DNA of 64,000 bases from CAWCKS01 sp963763485 (GCA_963763485.1 CAVXOW010000008.1:992001-1056000), one strand, 5' to 3'. Positions 8,867-18,130 are shown, numbered from the stretch's first letter. Program-made: numbers and translations. Notes: generated by a model from the sequence alone, not told the origin.

Positions 8867-9313
8867 ATGCGCGATTCGTATTTTTTCTTGCTTGATCCAG
8901 GCGGCGCTTTCGGTTGCGCTGATCGTCGCTGCATCGTGGGACGCACGTGCCGCAAGCTGCGCGGCGGAGATCAGCGCCTATCGTCGCGCCCATCGCTTGT
9001 CGCCGGTACGCGCCGACGCAACGCTCGACGCGCTGGCGCGACAGCAGGCCGAAGCAATGGCGAAAGCCGAAAAGGTCAACCACAGCGTCGGCGGAGATTT
9101 CCGCGTCAGGATTGCGCGTGCCATCCGCGGCTTGCGGCGGAGAATGTCGCAGCCGGAGTCCTGTCATGTGCCGAGGCGATCAAGGAATGGGATTTGAGCG
9201 CCGGCCACCGCGAGAACTTGCAGATGACCGGTGCCCGCCGCGTCGGCGTCGCCGTGGTGTCGAAGCCATCGTCGCCCTACCGCAAATTCTGGGCGATGAT
9301 CATTACCGATTGA
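8867..9313 (+). CDS. CAP/SCP-domain secreted protein, two frameshifts
   Basis: Three frames together make one CAP-superfamily protein. An ATG at 8867 starts MRDSYF. The next frame gives a signal peptide and the first half of the domain (SCAAEISAYRRAHRLSPVRA, then KAEKVNHSVGGDFRVRIA). After about 9105-9125 the original frame resumes with AAENVAAGVLSCAEAIKEW and SAGHRENLQMTG. One extra base in the T6 run at 8882-8887 and one missing base near 9115 would restore it. CAP proteins are periplasmic or extracellular, with His/Glu clefts. It may be a real pseudogene or carry sequence errors; it is listed as one gene because the flanks behave alike elsewhere. Confidence 0.65.
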   Translation: MRDSYFFLLDPGGAFGCADRRCIVGRTCRKLRGGDQRLSSRPSLVAGTRRRNARRAGATAGRSNGESRKGQPQRRRRFPRQDCACHPRLAAENVAAGVLSCAEAIKEWDLSAGHRENLQMTGARRVGVAVVSKPSSPYRKFWAMIITD

Positions 9314-9329
9314 TGGTCGCGCAAATGAA

Positions 9330-10113
9330 CTAAACCTGCCGCTCGACCAGCTTCAGCTTGAGCTCGGCGATCGCCTGCGACGGGTTGAGACCCTTCGGGC
9401 ACGCCTTGGCGCAGTTCATGATGGTGTGGCAGCGATAGAGGCGGAACGGATCTTCCAGGTTGTCGAGCCGCTCGCCGGTCGCTTCATCGCGCGAAGTCCT
9501 TGACCCAGCGGTTCGCCTGCAGCAGCGCGGCGGGGCCGAGGAAACGATCGCTGTTCCACCAGTAGCTTGGGCATGACGTCGAGCAGCAGGCGCACAGGAT
9601 GCACTCGTAGAGGCCGTCGAGCTTCTGCCGATCCTCGTGGCTTTGCTTCCATTCTTTCTGCGGCGTCGGGCTTGACGTGTGCAGCCACGGCTCGATCGAC
9701 GCGTATTGCGCATAGAAATTCGTGAGGTCGGGCACCAGGTCCTTGACGACGGGCTGGTGCGGCAGCGGGTTGACCTTGATCGGACCGGATTTCACCTCGT
9801 CCATCGAGCGCGTGCAGGCCAGCGTGTTCTGGCCGTCGATGTTCATCGCGCAGGAGCCGCACACGCCTTCGCGGCAGGAGCGGCGGAAGGTCAGCGTCGG
9901 ATCGATCTTGTTCTTGATCCAGATCAGGCCGTCGAGGATCATCGGACCGCAATCCTTGGTGTCGACATAATACGTGTCGACCTGCGGATTTTTGCCGTCC
10001 TCCGGGTTCCAGCGATAGATCCGGTATTCGCGCGTCTCGGTCGCGCCCGCGGTCTTCGGCCAGGTCTTGCCCTCGGTGACCTTGGAGTTTTTCGGCAGGG
10101 CGAATTCAACCAT
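9330..10113 (-). CDS. sdhB: Succinate dehydrogenase iron-sulfur subunit, frameshifted
   Basis: SdhB carries three iron-sulfur clusters that pass electrons from SdhA to quinone. Visible in order are the [2Fe-2S] ligands SCREGVCGSCAMN and TLACT, then CILCACCSTSCPSYWW, then, in a different frame, CHTIMNCAKACPKGLNP. The span is 784 bases (3n+1). In coding sense GACTTCGCGCGATGAA should read GACTCGCGCGATGAA, so one extra T near 9493 breaks the frame after VKDF. With it removed the protein is 260 residues, normal for the family. The ATG at 10113 gives MVEFALPKNSK. It is the last gene of sdhCDAB. A broken SdhB would disable the citric acid cycle, so a sequence error is likely. Confidence 0.93.
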
Positions 10114-10184
10114 CGGATTTACCGTCCTCTTGTCATCGCTGCGGGCAGACAGCGTCGGAAAATTCTTCGCTCGGTGCGCGCGCC

Positions 10185-12008
10185 TTAATACACCCGTGCT
10201 TTGGGCTCGATGTACTTGATGTCGTTCGACATGGTGTAGTTGTGCACCGGCCGGTAGTCGATCGTGACCTTGCCGCGGTCGTCGAGCCACGCCAGCGTGT
10301 GCTTCATCCAGGTCTTGTCGTCGCGCTCGGCGAAATCCTCGCGCGCATGGGCGCCGCGGCTTTCGGTGCGGTTGGCGGCGGAGTTCATCGTCACCAGCGC
10401 CTGCGCCAGCAGGTTGTCGAACTCCAGCGTCTCGATCAGGTCGGAGTTCCAGATCAGCGAACGGTCGCTGACGGCGATGTCGCCGATGCCGTCATGCACC
10501 TCGTGGATCAGCTTGACGCCCTGGTTCAGGGTGTCGCCGGTGCGGAACACCGCGCAGTTGTTGCTCATCACGTGCTGCATCTTGTCGCGCAGCTGCGCAG
10601 TCGGCGTGCCGCCGGAGGCGTGGCGATACTTGTCGAGGCGATGCAGTGCGCGCTCGGCGGAGTTCGCCGGCAGCTCGGGCTGGGTCGCGTTGGCCTGAAG
10701 CTTCTCCGCGCAACGGAGCGCCGCGGCGCGGCCGAACACGACGAGGTCGATCAGCGAGTTCGAGCCGAGCCGGTTTGCGCCGTGCACCGATACGCAGGCC
10801 GCCTCGCCGACCGCCATCAGGCCGGGAATGACGGAGTTGTCGTCGCCGTTCTTGCGGGTGACGATCTCGGCGTGGAAGTTGGTCGGCACGCCGCCCATGT
10901 TGTAGTGCACTGTCGGCACGATCGGGATCGGCTCGCGGGTGACGTCGACGCCGGCGAAGATGCGCGCCGATTCCGAGATGCCGGGCAGGCGTTCTGCCAG
11001 CACGGCCGGGTCGAGATGGTCGAGGTGAAGGTAGATGTGGTCCTTCTTCGGGCCCACGCCGCGGCCTTCGCGGATTTCGATCGTCATCGCGCGCGACACC
11101 ACGTCGCGCGAAGCGAGGTCCTTGGCCGACGGCGCATAGCGCTCCATGAAGCGCTCGCCCTCGGAGTTGACGACGTAGCCGCCCTCGCCGCGCGCACCCT
11201 CGGTGATCAGGCAGCCCGCGCCGTAGATGCCGGTCGGATGGAATTGCACGAACTCCATGTCCTGCAGCGGCAGGCCGGCGCGGAGCACCATCGCCGAGCC
11301 GTCGCCGGTCTGGGTGTGTGCACCGGTGCAGGTCGCATAGATGCGGCCGTAGCCACCGGTCGCCACGATCACCGTCTGTGCGCGGAAGCGGTGGATCGTG
11401 CCGTCGTCGAGCTTCAGCGCGACGACGCCGCGGCAGACGCCCTCATCGTCCATGATCAGGTCGATCGCGAAATATTCGATGTAGAATTCGGCTGAGTGTC
11501 GCAGCGCCTGGCCGTACATGGTGTGCAGCATGGCGTGGCCGGTGCGGTCGGCAGCGGCGCAGGTGCGTTGCGCCGGCCCCTTGCCGTAGTCCATGGTCAT
11601 GCCGCCGAACGGCCGCTGGTAGATCTTGCCCTCGTCGGTGCGCGAGAACGGCACGCCCCAGTGCTCGAGCTCGTAGACCGCGGCCGGCGCGTGGCGCACC
11701 ATGTATTCGATTGCGTCCTGGTCACCGAGCCAGTCCGCCCCCTTCACGGTGTCGTACATGTGCCAGCGCCAGTCGTCCTGGTGCATGTTGCCGAGCGCAG
11801 CCGAAATGCCGCCCTGTGCCGCGACCGTGTGCGAGCGGGTCGGAAACACTTTAGTAATGCAGGCGGTGCGCAGGCCCGCCTCGCTGCAGCCGACGACGGC
11901 ACGCAGGCCCGCGCCACCGGCGCCGACCACCACGACGTCGTAGGTGTGATCTTCGATAGGATAGGCGTCGCCGTTGATCTTGGGCGCCGCGCCGTTGCCT
12001 TGAGCCAT
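10185..12008 (-). CDS. sdhA: Succinate dehydrogenase flavoprotein subunit
   Basis: A 607-residue complete SdhA that oxidises succinate to fumarate. The N-terminal VVGAGGAGLRAVVG binds FAD, and the His of SHTVAAQGGISA is the covalent FAD attachment site. HPTGIYGAGCLITEGARGEG and the HGANRLGSNSLIDLVVFG region complete the active site. The C-terminus ends in DIKYIEPKARVY, as usual in alphaproteobacteria. It lies four bases after sdhD and 71 bases before sdhB. Membrane association is through SdhC and SdhD. Confidence 0.98.
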   Translation of the reverse strand: MAQGNGAAPKINGDAYPIEDHTYDVVVVGAGGAGLRAVVGCSEAGLRTACITKVFPTRSHTVAAQGGISAALGNMHQDDWRWHMYDTVKGADWLGDQDAIEYMVRHAPAAVYELEHWGVPFSRTDEGKIYQRPFGGMTMDYGKGPAQRTCAAADRTGHAMLHTMYGQALRHSAEFYIEYFAIDLIMDDEGVCRGVVALKLDDGTIHRFRAQTVIVATGGYGRIYATCTGAHTQTGDGSAMVLRAGLPLQDMEFVQFHPTGIYGAGCLITEGARGEGGYVVNSEGERFMERYAPSAKDLASRDVVSRAMTIEIREGRGVGPKKDHIYLHLDHLDPAVLAERLPGISESARIFAGVDVTREPIPIVPTVHYNMGGVPTNFHAEIVTRKNGDDNSVIPGLMAVGEAACVSVHGANRLGSNSLIDLVVFGRAAALRCAEKLQANATQPELPANSAERALHRLDKYRHASGGTPTAQLRDKMQHVMSNNCAVFRTGDTLNQGVKLIHEVHDGIGDIAVSDRSLIWNSDLIETLEFDNLLAQALVTMNSAANRTESRGAHAREDFAERDDKTWMKHTLAWLDDRGKVTIDYRPVHNYTMSNDIKYIEPKARVY

Positions 12009-12012
12009 GGAT

Positions 12013-12408
12013 TCAAACTCCGGATGAAAGTTTGACGAGTGCGTAGATCGCCGCCAGCGCGACGACCCACGTGAAGAAGTGATTGCCGATGATCGCGAGC
12101 AGCTTCAGCTTCTCGTCATGGACATAGTCCTCGATCACGACCTGCATGCCGATCTTCATGTGCCAGCAGCTCGCGATCACGAACAGCACGAGAATGATCG
12201 CAACCAGCGGCGAGCCGAGGATTTGCGTGGCGGCGGCGTGGTTGCGGCCCATCAGCATCATCACGATGACCACGACAGGCAGCACCAGCAGCAACATGCC
12301 GAGCGCGGTCAGGCGCTGGCGGAAGAAGTCCGAGGTACCGGCGTGGGCCGAGCCGAGATAGCGGACGCGCGCCAGCGGCGTGCGGATCGACGAGTTGGTC
12401 GTGTTCAT
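12013..12408 (-). CDS. sdhD: Succinate dehydrogenase membrane anchor subunit D
   Basis: A 131-residue hydrophobic anchor with three predicted transmembrane segments (about residues 30-52, 60-82 and 100-125). The segment FVIASCWHMKIGMQVVIEDY contains the conserved heme-ligand His and the quinone-site neighbourhood typical of SdhD. Its ATG at 12408 overlaps the sdhC stop by four bases (ATGA), indicating translational coupling. Confidence 0.95.
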   Translation of the reverse strand: MNTTNSSIRTPLARVRYLGSAHAGTSDFFRQRLTALGMLLLVLPVVVIVMMLMGRNHAAATQILGSPLVAIILVLFVIASCWHMKIGMQVVIEDYVHDEKLKLLAIIGNHFFTWVVALAAIYALVKLSSGV

Positions 12409-12803
12409 CGGGCACCTCCAGCGACGAACGCGATGATCCAGAGCAGGATGGTGAGCGAGATCGAGCCGATCAGCGCCCCCCAGGTCAGCCACTCGCGCTC
12501 CTTCTTGCCGAAGCCGTAGCCGAGGTCCCAGACCAGGTGACGGATGCCGGACAACAAATGGTGGATCAGTGCCCAGGTGTAGCCGAACACGATCAGCCGG
12601 CCGATGAAACTGCCGATGAAATCCTGGAAGGTGGCGTACGCCGACGGGCCGGTGGCCGCGGCCATCAGCCACCAGGCGAGCAGAATGGTGCCGGCGTAGA
12701 GCGCGACCCCGGTGATGCGATGCACGATCGACATCGCCATCGTCATCGTCCACTTGTAGGTCTGCAGGTGCGGGGAGAGGGGCCGTTCGATTCTGGCGGT
12801 CAT
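12405..12803 (-). CDS. sdhC: Succinate dehydrogenase cytochrome b556 subunit
   Basis: A 132-residue membrane subunit that carries heme b together with SdhD. Diagnostic motifs are RPLSPHLQTYKW at the N-terminus, SIVHRITGVALYAG (quinone-site Ser and Arg) and HHLLSGIRHLVWDLGYG with the heme-ligand His. Three transmembrane segments are visible. It is the first gene of sdhCDAB, so the operon promoter should lie in the 12804-13217 gap. Confidence 0.96.
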   Translation of the reverse strand: MTARIERPLSPHLQTYKWTMTMAMSIVHRITGVALYAGTILLAWWLMAAATGPSAYATFQDFIGSFIGRLIVFGYTWALIHHLLSGIRHLVWDLGYGFGKKEREWLTWGALIGSISLTILLWIIAFVAGGAR

Positions 12804-13217
12804 TGGCGTCGTGTCACCTCATCGAGGGCGCTGATGTCGTGCGTCTTAGCGTGAGAGCCTTAAGGAGTTCATGACGTCGGGCTGCGGTGCCCGCGCGGTT
12901 TTGAAAATCCCGGCATCCGCGTGTCCCGAGAGGAGGGCTTCCTCTTGCTCGCATCCGCACAAAATCGTCGCGCGATCTTGCGTCCGGACAGCTGCAATCA
13001 AGCCCTCGACCCCTGACAGCAGACGGCCTCTGTTTACGAACTCAACGTATTCAGCGCAATGGAGAATTGAACGTATCGGCAATAGCCGAACGGCTATGCT
13101 CTGACCGCACGGCGAGATCGATCGCGACCGCTTGACAGTCGCTGGCGCGAGGGGCACCCGGACCTTGCCGGCAGCGCAGCTTTGCCATTCCCCCTGCTTC
13201 TTGAAAGCGATCGGGCG
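12804..13217. other. Divergent promoter region, no gene
   Basis: About 410 bases separate the divergent sdhC and TauE/SafE starts. Frames open on both strands are unlike proteins. The region should hold the sdhCDAB promoter and that of the exporter. I cannot assign -35/-10 boxes with confidence. The stretch with TTTACGAACTCAACG (13033-13047) is the most AT-rich part. Confidence 0.4.
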
Positions 13218-14072
13218 ATGATCGCAGGTCTCGACGTCTCAGAACTGGTTTGGCTCTGCGCAGGCCTGATCTGCGCTGGCGCCGCAACGGGAATCCTCGC
13301 CGGTCTGTTCGGAATCGGCGGCGGCGCCGTCATCATTCCCGTGCTCTACGAAGCCTTCCGCATCACCGGTGTTCCGGAAGCCGTGCGCATGCCGCTCTGC
13401 ATCGGCTCATCGCTCGCGATCATCATCCCGACCTCGATCACCTCGTTCCGCGCCCATCTGGCGCGCGGGGCCGCCGATACCGCGGTCCTGAAACAATGGA
13501 TCGTGCCGACCGTGATCGGCGTGTTGCTGGGCAGCGTCGTTGCACGCTTTGCCCCCGAGCAACTGTTCAAGATCGTGTTCGTGGTGGTGGCGACGCTCTC
13601 GGCAATTCGCCTCCTGTTCGCTCGCGACAGCTGGAAGTTCGGCGACGAGTTTCCGAAAGCGCCATGGATGCAGCTGTTCGGTGTCGTCATCGGGCTGCTG
13701 TCGTCGCTGATGGGCATCGGCGGCGGACAACTGACCAATCTGGTCATGACGTTCTACGGCCGCCCGATCCATCAGGCGGTCGCAACCGCTGCGGGTCTTG
13801 GCGTCGCCATCTCAATCCCGGGTGCGCTCGGCTATGTCTATGCCGGCTGGCCGCGTGCGGCCGAGTATCCCGATGTTGCCGCCCTGCAGTTTCCGTTCGC
13901 GCTCGGCTACATCTCGCTGATCGGTGTGTTGCTGGTAACGCCGTTGAGCGCGTTGATCGCGCCGGTCGGTGTTCGCATTGCGCACGCGCTGACCCGCCGC
14001 CAGCTCGAGATTGCGTTCGGCCTGTTCCTGGTCACCGTCAGCCTGCGGTTCCTGGTCAGCCTGCTGCCTTGA
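13218..14072 (+). CDS. TauE/SafE family sulfite/organosulfonate exporter
   Basis: A 284-residue polytopic inner-membrane protein with about eight hydrophobic segments. The duplicated family signature is visible twice: GILAGLFGIGGGAVIIPVL in the first half and GLLSSLMGIGGGQLTNLVM in the second. The family moves sulfite, sulfoacetate or related anions. The ATG at 13218 gives MIAGLDVSE, and a longer in-frame start adds 12 non-conserved residues. A sulfite-oxidase-like enzyme lies 1.7 kb downstream, so sulfur handling is a possible shared theme, but that is inference. Confidence 0.88.
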   Translation: MIAGLDVSELVWLCAGLICAGAATGILAGLFGIGGGAVIIPVLYEAFRITGVPEAVRMPLCIGSSLAIIIPTSITSFRAHLARGAADTAVLKQWIVPTVIGVLLGSVVARFAPEQLFKIVFVVVATLSAIRLLFARDSWKFGDEFPKAPWMQLFGVVIGLLSSLMGIGGGQLTNLVMTFYGRPIHQAVATAAGLGVAISIPGALGYVYAGWPRAAEYPDVAALQFPFALGYISLIGVLLVTPLSALIAPVGVRIAHALTRRQLEIAFGLFLVTVSLRFLVSLLP

Positions 14073-14292
14073 GGGTCAGGCAAGACCGCCAAAGGTCCGA
14101 CAAACCGTCCACGCACGAACCGGCGGCCCGAAAGTTTCAGTTTTCACAAAGAATTTTCCCCCGAAACCGCTCCCTGCAGGCGTCGTAGCTCGGGTCATCG
14201 ACAGCACGAATGTCCATGCAAATGAGATCGGGCTGCCGACCACCCCGCCGGCGATATCAGCCGGCTTCGCAATCACCTTCGGGAGACCTCCA

Positions 14293-14910
14293 GTGCTCAA
14301 CTCAACCTCCAAACGCTTTGCCCTGATCGCCGCCGCCTTCGGCGCGCTCACCCTGACCTCCGCGCTGATCGCGCCTGCGCAGGCGCAAGACAAGATGATG
14401 AGCGGCGCCAAGATGAATGAAAAGACCGTGATGGTCGGCGGCGCGCCGATGTATCCGTCGAAGGACATCATCGACAACGCCGTCAACTCCAAGGACCACA
14501 CCACGCTGGTCGCCGCGGTGAAGGCCGCGGGCCTCGTCGAGACGCTGAAAGGCACCGGTCCCTTCACCGTGTTTGCGCCGACCAACGCCGCCTTCACCAA
14601 GCTGCCGGCCGGCACGGTCGACACGCTGCTGAAGCCCGAGAACAAGGCCAAGCTGACCGGCGTTTTGACCTATCACGTCGTGCCGGGCCGGCTCTCGGCC
14701 GCAACCCTGATGAAGGACATCAAGGAAGGCGGCGGCAGCGCCAAGCTGAAGACGGTCGAGGGTGAGGAACTCACCTTCAAGTCACCTGCGATCGGCAAGA
14801 TCACCATTACCGACGCGAAGGGCGGCGTCTCGACCGTCACCATCGCGGACGTGATGCAGTCGAACGGCGTCATCCATGTGGTGGACACCGTTCTGATCCC
14901 GGCGAGCTAA
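14293..14910 (+). CDS. Secreted fasciclin (FAS1) domain protein
   Basis: A 205-residue exported protein with a GTG start at 14293 after GGGAGACC. Residues 1-34 are a signal peptide ending in APAQAQ. Residues 60-200 are one FAS1 domain, with the H1 motif TGPFTVFAPTNAAFTKLPAG, the YHVVPGRL strand and the terminal NGVIHVVDTVLIP (H2). FAS1 domains mediate adhesion; bacterial ones are periplasmic or surface proteins. A strong hairpin terminator follows. Confidence 0.93.
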   Translation: MLNSTSKRFALIAAAFGALTLTSALIAPAQAQDKMMSGAKMNEKTVMVGGAPMYPSKDIIDNAVNSKDHTTLVAAVKAAGLVETLKGTGPFTVFAPTNAAFTKLPAGTVDTLLKPENKAKLTGVLTYHVVPGRLSAATLMKDIKEGGGSAKLKTVEGEELTFKSPAIGKITITDAKGGVSTVTIADVMQSNGVIHVVDTVLIPAS

Positions 14911-14922
14911 GTCGGGCAGGGG

Positions 14923-14960
14923 AAAGGCCGGGCACGACCGCGCGTCGTGCCCGGCTTTGT
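14923..14960 (+). terminator. Hairpin terminator after fasciclin gene
   Basis: Perfect 12-base arms GCCGGGCACGAC (14927-14938) and GTCGTGCCCGGC (14944-14955) flank a five-base loop, with AAAG before and TTTG after. The T tract is short, so termination may be partial. The same stem type occurs as dispersed GCCCGGC palindromes elsewhere in the window. Confidence 0.75.
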
Positions 14961-15136
14961 TCCCGCGACGATACCTTCCGGGCATCGATCAATTAGCTGG
15001 AACCGATGATCGGCCGCCCGTAACAAGTGCTACAATCAATACGTAAATCGGGACGAACGAACTTTTCCTTGCGCGTATCCTGATCGCAAAGCCGGTACCC
15101 ACTTTTGCGGAATACGCGCCTGCATCGGAGACGGCG

Positions 15137-15766
15137 ATGTCGACCCTCACCGCAGGCCACCAGGACGTCGCGCGACCGGCGACCAAAACCATTCACCCGG
15201 TCTGGGTCCGCGTCTGCCACTGGACCAACGCGTTTGCGATGACCCTGATGGTGATGTCGGGCTGGCAGATCTACAACGCCTCGCCGCTGTTCAATTTCGT
15301 GTTCCCGCGCTCGATCACGCTCGGCGACTGGCTCGGCGGCGCACTGCTCTGGCACTTCGCGGCAATGTGGATATTGATGGTCAACGGCCTCGTCTACGTC
15401 ACGCTCGGCTTCGTTACCGGCCGCTTCCGCCGCAAGCTGGTTCCGATCACACCATCGGGTGTGATTGCAGACGCCAAGGCAGCGCTGACCGGCCACCTCG
15501 CGCACGACGACCTCTCAAAATATAATTCGGTGCAGAAGCTGCTCTATGCCGGCATCATCGTGGTCGCCGTCATCATCGTGCTGTCCGGGTTGTCGATCTG
15601 GAAGCCGGTGCAGCTGCAGTGGCTGACCGCGCTGTTCGGCGGCTATGACGTCGCGCGCTACGTTCACTTCACCGCGATGGCTGCGATCGTCGCCTTCTTC
15701 ATCGTCCATGTCGTGATGGCGTTGCTGGTGCCGAAAAGCCTGCGCACCATGATCATCGGCCGCTGA
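15137..15766 (+). CDS. Cytochrome b561-type membrane subunit
   Basis: A 209-residue membrane protein with four main hydrophobic helices. Conserved histidines appear in PVWVRVCHWTNAF, LLWHFAAMW, YVHFTAMAA and AFFIVHVVMA, fitting a cytochrome b/b6 (DUF4405/thiosulfate-reductase b-like) fold that binds heme b. It ends 13 bases before the molybdopterin oxidoreductase gene. It probably passes electrons between quinone and that enzyme, as MsrQ does for MsrP, although this b561-type subunit is not an MsrQ homologue by its motifs. Confidence 0.88.
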   Translation: MSTLTAGHQDVARPATKTIHPVWVRVCHWTNAFAMTLMVMSGWQIYNASPLFNFVFPRSITLGDWLGGALLWHFAAMWILMVNGLVYVTLGFVTGRFRRKLVPITPSGVIADAKAALTGHLAHDDLSKYNSVQKLLYAGIIVVAVIIVLSGLSIWKPVQLQWLTALFGGYDVARYVHFTAMAAIVAFFIVHVVMALLVPKSLRTMIIGR

Positions 15767-15779
15767 TCGGAGAAACCCC

Positions 15780-16559
15780 ATGATCCGCAAGCCAAAATTC
15801 ATCATCCCAGGCGTCGACAAAAAACTGCTGGTGAAAGACACCGCGAAGCTGCTGCCCGATCCGGCGCGACGTCGCTTCCTCACCGGCGGCGCCAGTCTTG
15901 GCGCGCTGACCCTGCTCACCGGCTGCAGTATCGTCGATGAGAGTTCTGCCGAAACCTTCCTGTCCAAGATCTCGAAATTCAATGACTGGGTGCAGTCGGC
16001 AATCTTCAATCCGAACGCGCTGGCGCCGACCTTCCCGGAGAGCGCGATCACAAAGCCGTTTCCGTTCAACGCCTATTACGAGCTCGACGACGCGCCCGAG
16101 ATCGACGCCGAGGATTGGCAGCTCGAGGTCTCGGGTCTGGTCGACAACAAGAAGTCGTGGAAGCTCGATGAACTCTACGCGCTGCCGCAGGAAAAGCAGG
16201 TCACCCGCCATATCTGCGTCGAGGGCTGGAGCGCGATCGGCAGCTGGACCGGCACTCGCTTAAGCGATTTCCTGAAACGCATCGGCGCCGATACCCGCGC
16301 AAAATATGTCTGGTTTCGTTGTGCCGAAGGCTACACCTCGCCGCTCGACATGGCGACCGCGCTGCATCCGCAGACCCAGATGACGTTCAAGTTCGCCGAC
16401 CAGATCCTGCCGAAGGCGTACGGCTACCCGATGAAGATCCGCGTGCCGACCAAGCTCGGCTTCAAGAATCCAAAGTACGTCATCGCGATGGAAGTGACCA
16501 ACGAGTACAAGGGCGGCTACTGGGAGAACCAGGGCTATAACTCGTTCAGCGGCAGCTGA
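15780..16559 (+). CDS. Molybdopterin-dependent oxidoreductase (sulfite oxidase-like)
   Basis: A 259-residue enzyme of the sulfite-oxidase fold. Residues 30-50 carry a twin-arginine signal (RRRFLTGG) running into LTLLTGC, which looks like a lipobox, so a Tat-exported lipoprotein is possible. The Cys of TRHICVEGWSAIGSW is the expected molybdenum ligand, and WFRCAEGYTSPLDM and YPMKIRVPTKLGFKNPKYV are further family landmarks. Substrate is unknown; methionine sulfoxide or sulfite are candidates. It is cotranscribed with the cytochrome b gene. Confidence 0.9.
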   Translation: MIRKPKFIIPGVDKKLLVKDTAKLLPDPARRRFLTGGASLGALTLLTGCSIVDESSAETFLSKISKFNDWVQSAIFNPNALAPTFPESAITKPFPFNAYYELDDAPEIDAEDWQLEVSGLVDNKKSWKLDELYALPQEKQVTRHICVEGWSAIGSWTGTRLSDFLKRIGADTRAKYVWFRCAEGYTSPLDMATALHPQTQMTFKFADQILPKAYGYPMKIRVPTKLGFKNPKYVIAMEVTNEYKGGYWENQGYNSFSGS

Positions 16560-16903
16560 CGGCCCAAGCATGCCCAAGCATGACCCGGAAACCAGCCGGG
16601 CGTTTCCTCGACACGCCAAAGTCCCCGCAGTCCAATGACCTTGGCGACCGGCGCCTGGAATGTCCGGTTGGCGGCGTAGGTCGGAAGTGATCGGCAAAAG
16701 ATCAGAACGACGCTTTTGACCGAAGCGGTCCTCGAGTAGAGCCGTCGTATTGCTCCTCGCCTGTCGCTCGCGCGGGTCCGGATGATCGTGCAGCAAACCG
16801 TGCGCGCCTTGCATCGCGGCTACCGCCTCGTTTAGAAAACGCCTACCATTCATGCCGGTCCGGGAGGCATCTTTCGGGACTCCCGGGTCAATAGAGGTCA
16901 CCG
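16560..16903. other. Intergenic with dispersed-repeat fragment
   Basis: About 340 bases without a credible gene. A frame on the minus strand (from about 16901) is open but overlaps the molybdoenzyme and has no family resemblance. The element CGCTTTTGACCGAAGCGG (16711-16728) belongs to the repeat family that recurs at 18.2, 20.5, 23.4 and 25.7 kb. This gap is the left edge of the accessory stretch. Confidence 0.45.
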
Positions 16904-18130
16904 ATGGTCGATGTAACTGGTCCTTTGCACGGCGTCAGAGTTCTGGATTTAACCAGAATTCTGGCGGGTCCCTTCTGTACTCAAATGCTCGGTGACCTTG
17001 GGGCCGAGGTGATAAAAATAGAGCGGCCCGGGAATGGCGATGACACGCGCAAGTTTGCACCACCATACGTGCGGGATGAAAGCGGCGCGGAAACGTCTGA
17101 AAGCGCATATTTCTTGTCGGCGAACCGCAACAAGAAATCGGTGACGATCGATTACACCAAACCCGACGGTCAAAAACTCATACGGCGTTTGCTGGCAAAG
17201 TCGGATGTCGTCGTCGAAAACTTCAAGACCGGCACGCTGAAAAAATATGGTCTGTCGTACGACGATGTCAAAGGCGACAACCCGCGGCTGGTTTATTGTT
17301 CGATTACCGGCTTCGGTCAAACCGGGCCTTATGCGGATCGGCCGGGCTACGATTTCTTGATCCAGGGCATGGGCGGCGTCATGAGTTTGACCGGTGAGGT
17401 CGACGGCAGTCCGCAAAGGGTTGGCGTATCAATCGCCGATCTGATGACAGGAATGTATGCGGCGGTCGCCATCAATGCCGCAATCTACCGCGCGAAAATG
17501 AGCGGTGCGGGACAGTTCATCGATATTGGAATGCTGGATACGCATGTGGCGTGGCTCGCCAATGTTGGAATGAATTACCTGCACGCGGGTCAACTCGGTC
17601 GTCTCGGCAATGATCATCCGAACATCGTGCCATATCGGCCGTTCAAAGCCGCGGACGGCGAGATCATCATCGTTGTCGGGAATGACGAGCAGTTCAGGCG
17701 CTTCTGCGGAATCGCCAAATGCGAGGAGCTGGCGAAAGATGCCCGGTTTCGAACCAACGAAATGCGCGTTCGAAATCGTGAGGAACTCGCTAAAATTCTT
17801 GACCCGATCGTCGCTGCGCGTCCCAGAGCTTTTTGGCTGAAGGAGCTCGAGGCCCAGAGCATCGGATGCGGTCCGATAAATAATCTCGAGCAAGTGTTCA
17901 ATGACCCGCAAGTCATCGCTCGCAAGATGGTTCATGAAATGAAGCATTCGGTAAATGGCGGAACGCCGGTACGCCTGTTAGCCAGTCCGATGAAATTGTC
18001 CGAGACGCCGGTGACATACCGCCATGCGCCGCCACTTTTGGGAGAACACACGGCTGAGGTCATGTCCGACATACTCGGACTGGACGATTCAGAAATAAAG
18101 CGACTAGGTGCTCTCGGTGTGCTTGAGTAA
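16904..18130 (+). CDS. CaiB/BaiF family (class III) CoA-transferase
   Basis: A 408-residue class III CoA transferase, which moves CoA between carboxylic acids through aspartyl-CoA intermediates. Hallmarks are GVRVLDLTRILAGPFCTQML, DLGAEVIKIERP, LSANRNKKSVTID, CSITGFGQTGPYADRPGYD and SIADLMTGMYA (the catalytic Asp lies in this D-L-M-T-G stretch). Its codon use is noticeably less GC-biased than the core genes around it, which hints at acquisition. It stands alone, with gaps on both sides, so its acid substrate cannot be inferred from context. Confidence 0.92.
   Translation: MVDVTGPLHGVRVLDLTRILAGPFCTQMLGDLGAEVIKIERPGNGDDTRKFAPPYVRDESGAETSESAYFLSANRNKKSVTIDYTKPDGQKLIRRLLAKSDVVVENFKTGTLKKYGLSYDDVKGDNPRLVYCSITGFGQTGPYADRPGYDFLIQGMGGVMSLTGEVDGSPQRVGVSIADLMTGMYAAVAINAAIYRAKMSGAGQFIDIGMLDTHVAWLANVGMNYLHAGQLGRLGNDHPNIVPYRPFKAADGEIIIVVGNDEQFRRFCGIAKCEELAKDARFRTNEMRVRNREELAKILDPIVAARPRAFWLKELEAQSIGCGPINNLEQVFNDPQVIARKMVHEMKHSVNGGTPVRLLASPMKLSETPVTYRHAPPLLGEHTAEVMSDILGLDDSEIKRLGALGVLE

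Noticed and set aside
10242..11495. 417-codon open frame on the plus strand
   Set aside because: It is antisense to sdhA. The open frame follows from high-GC codon bias, and the protein has no recognisable motifs.
16260..16901. 213-codon minus-strand frame overlapping the molybdoenzyme
   Set aside because: Half lies antisense to a conserved enzyme and the rest resembles no family; probably chance in the gap.
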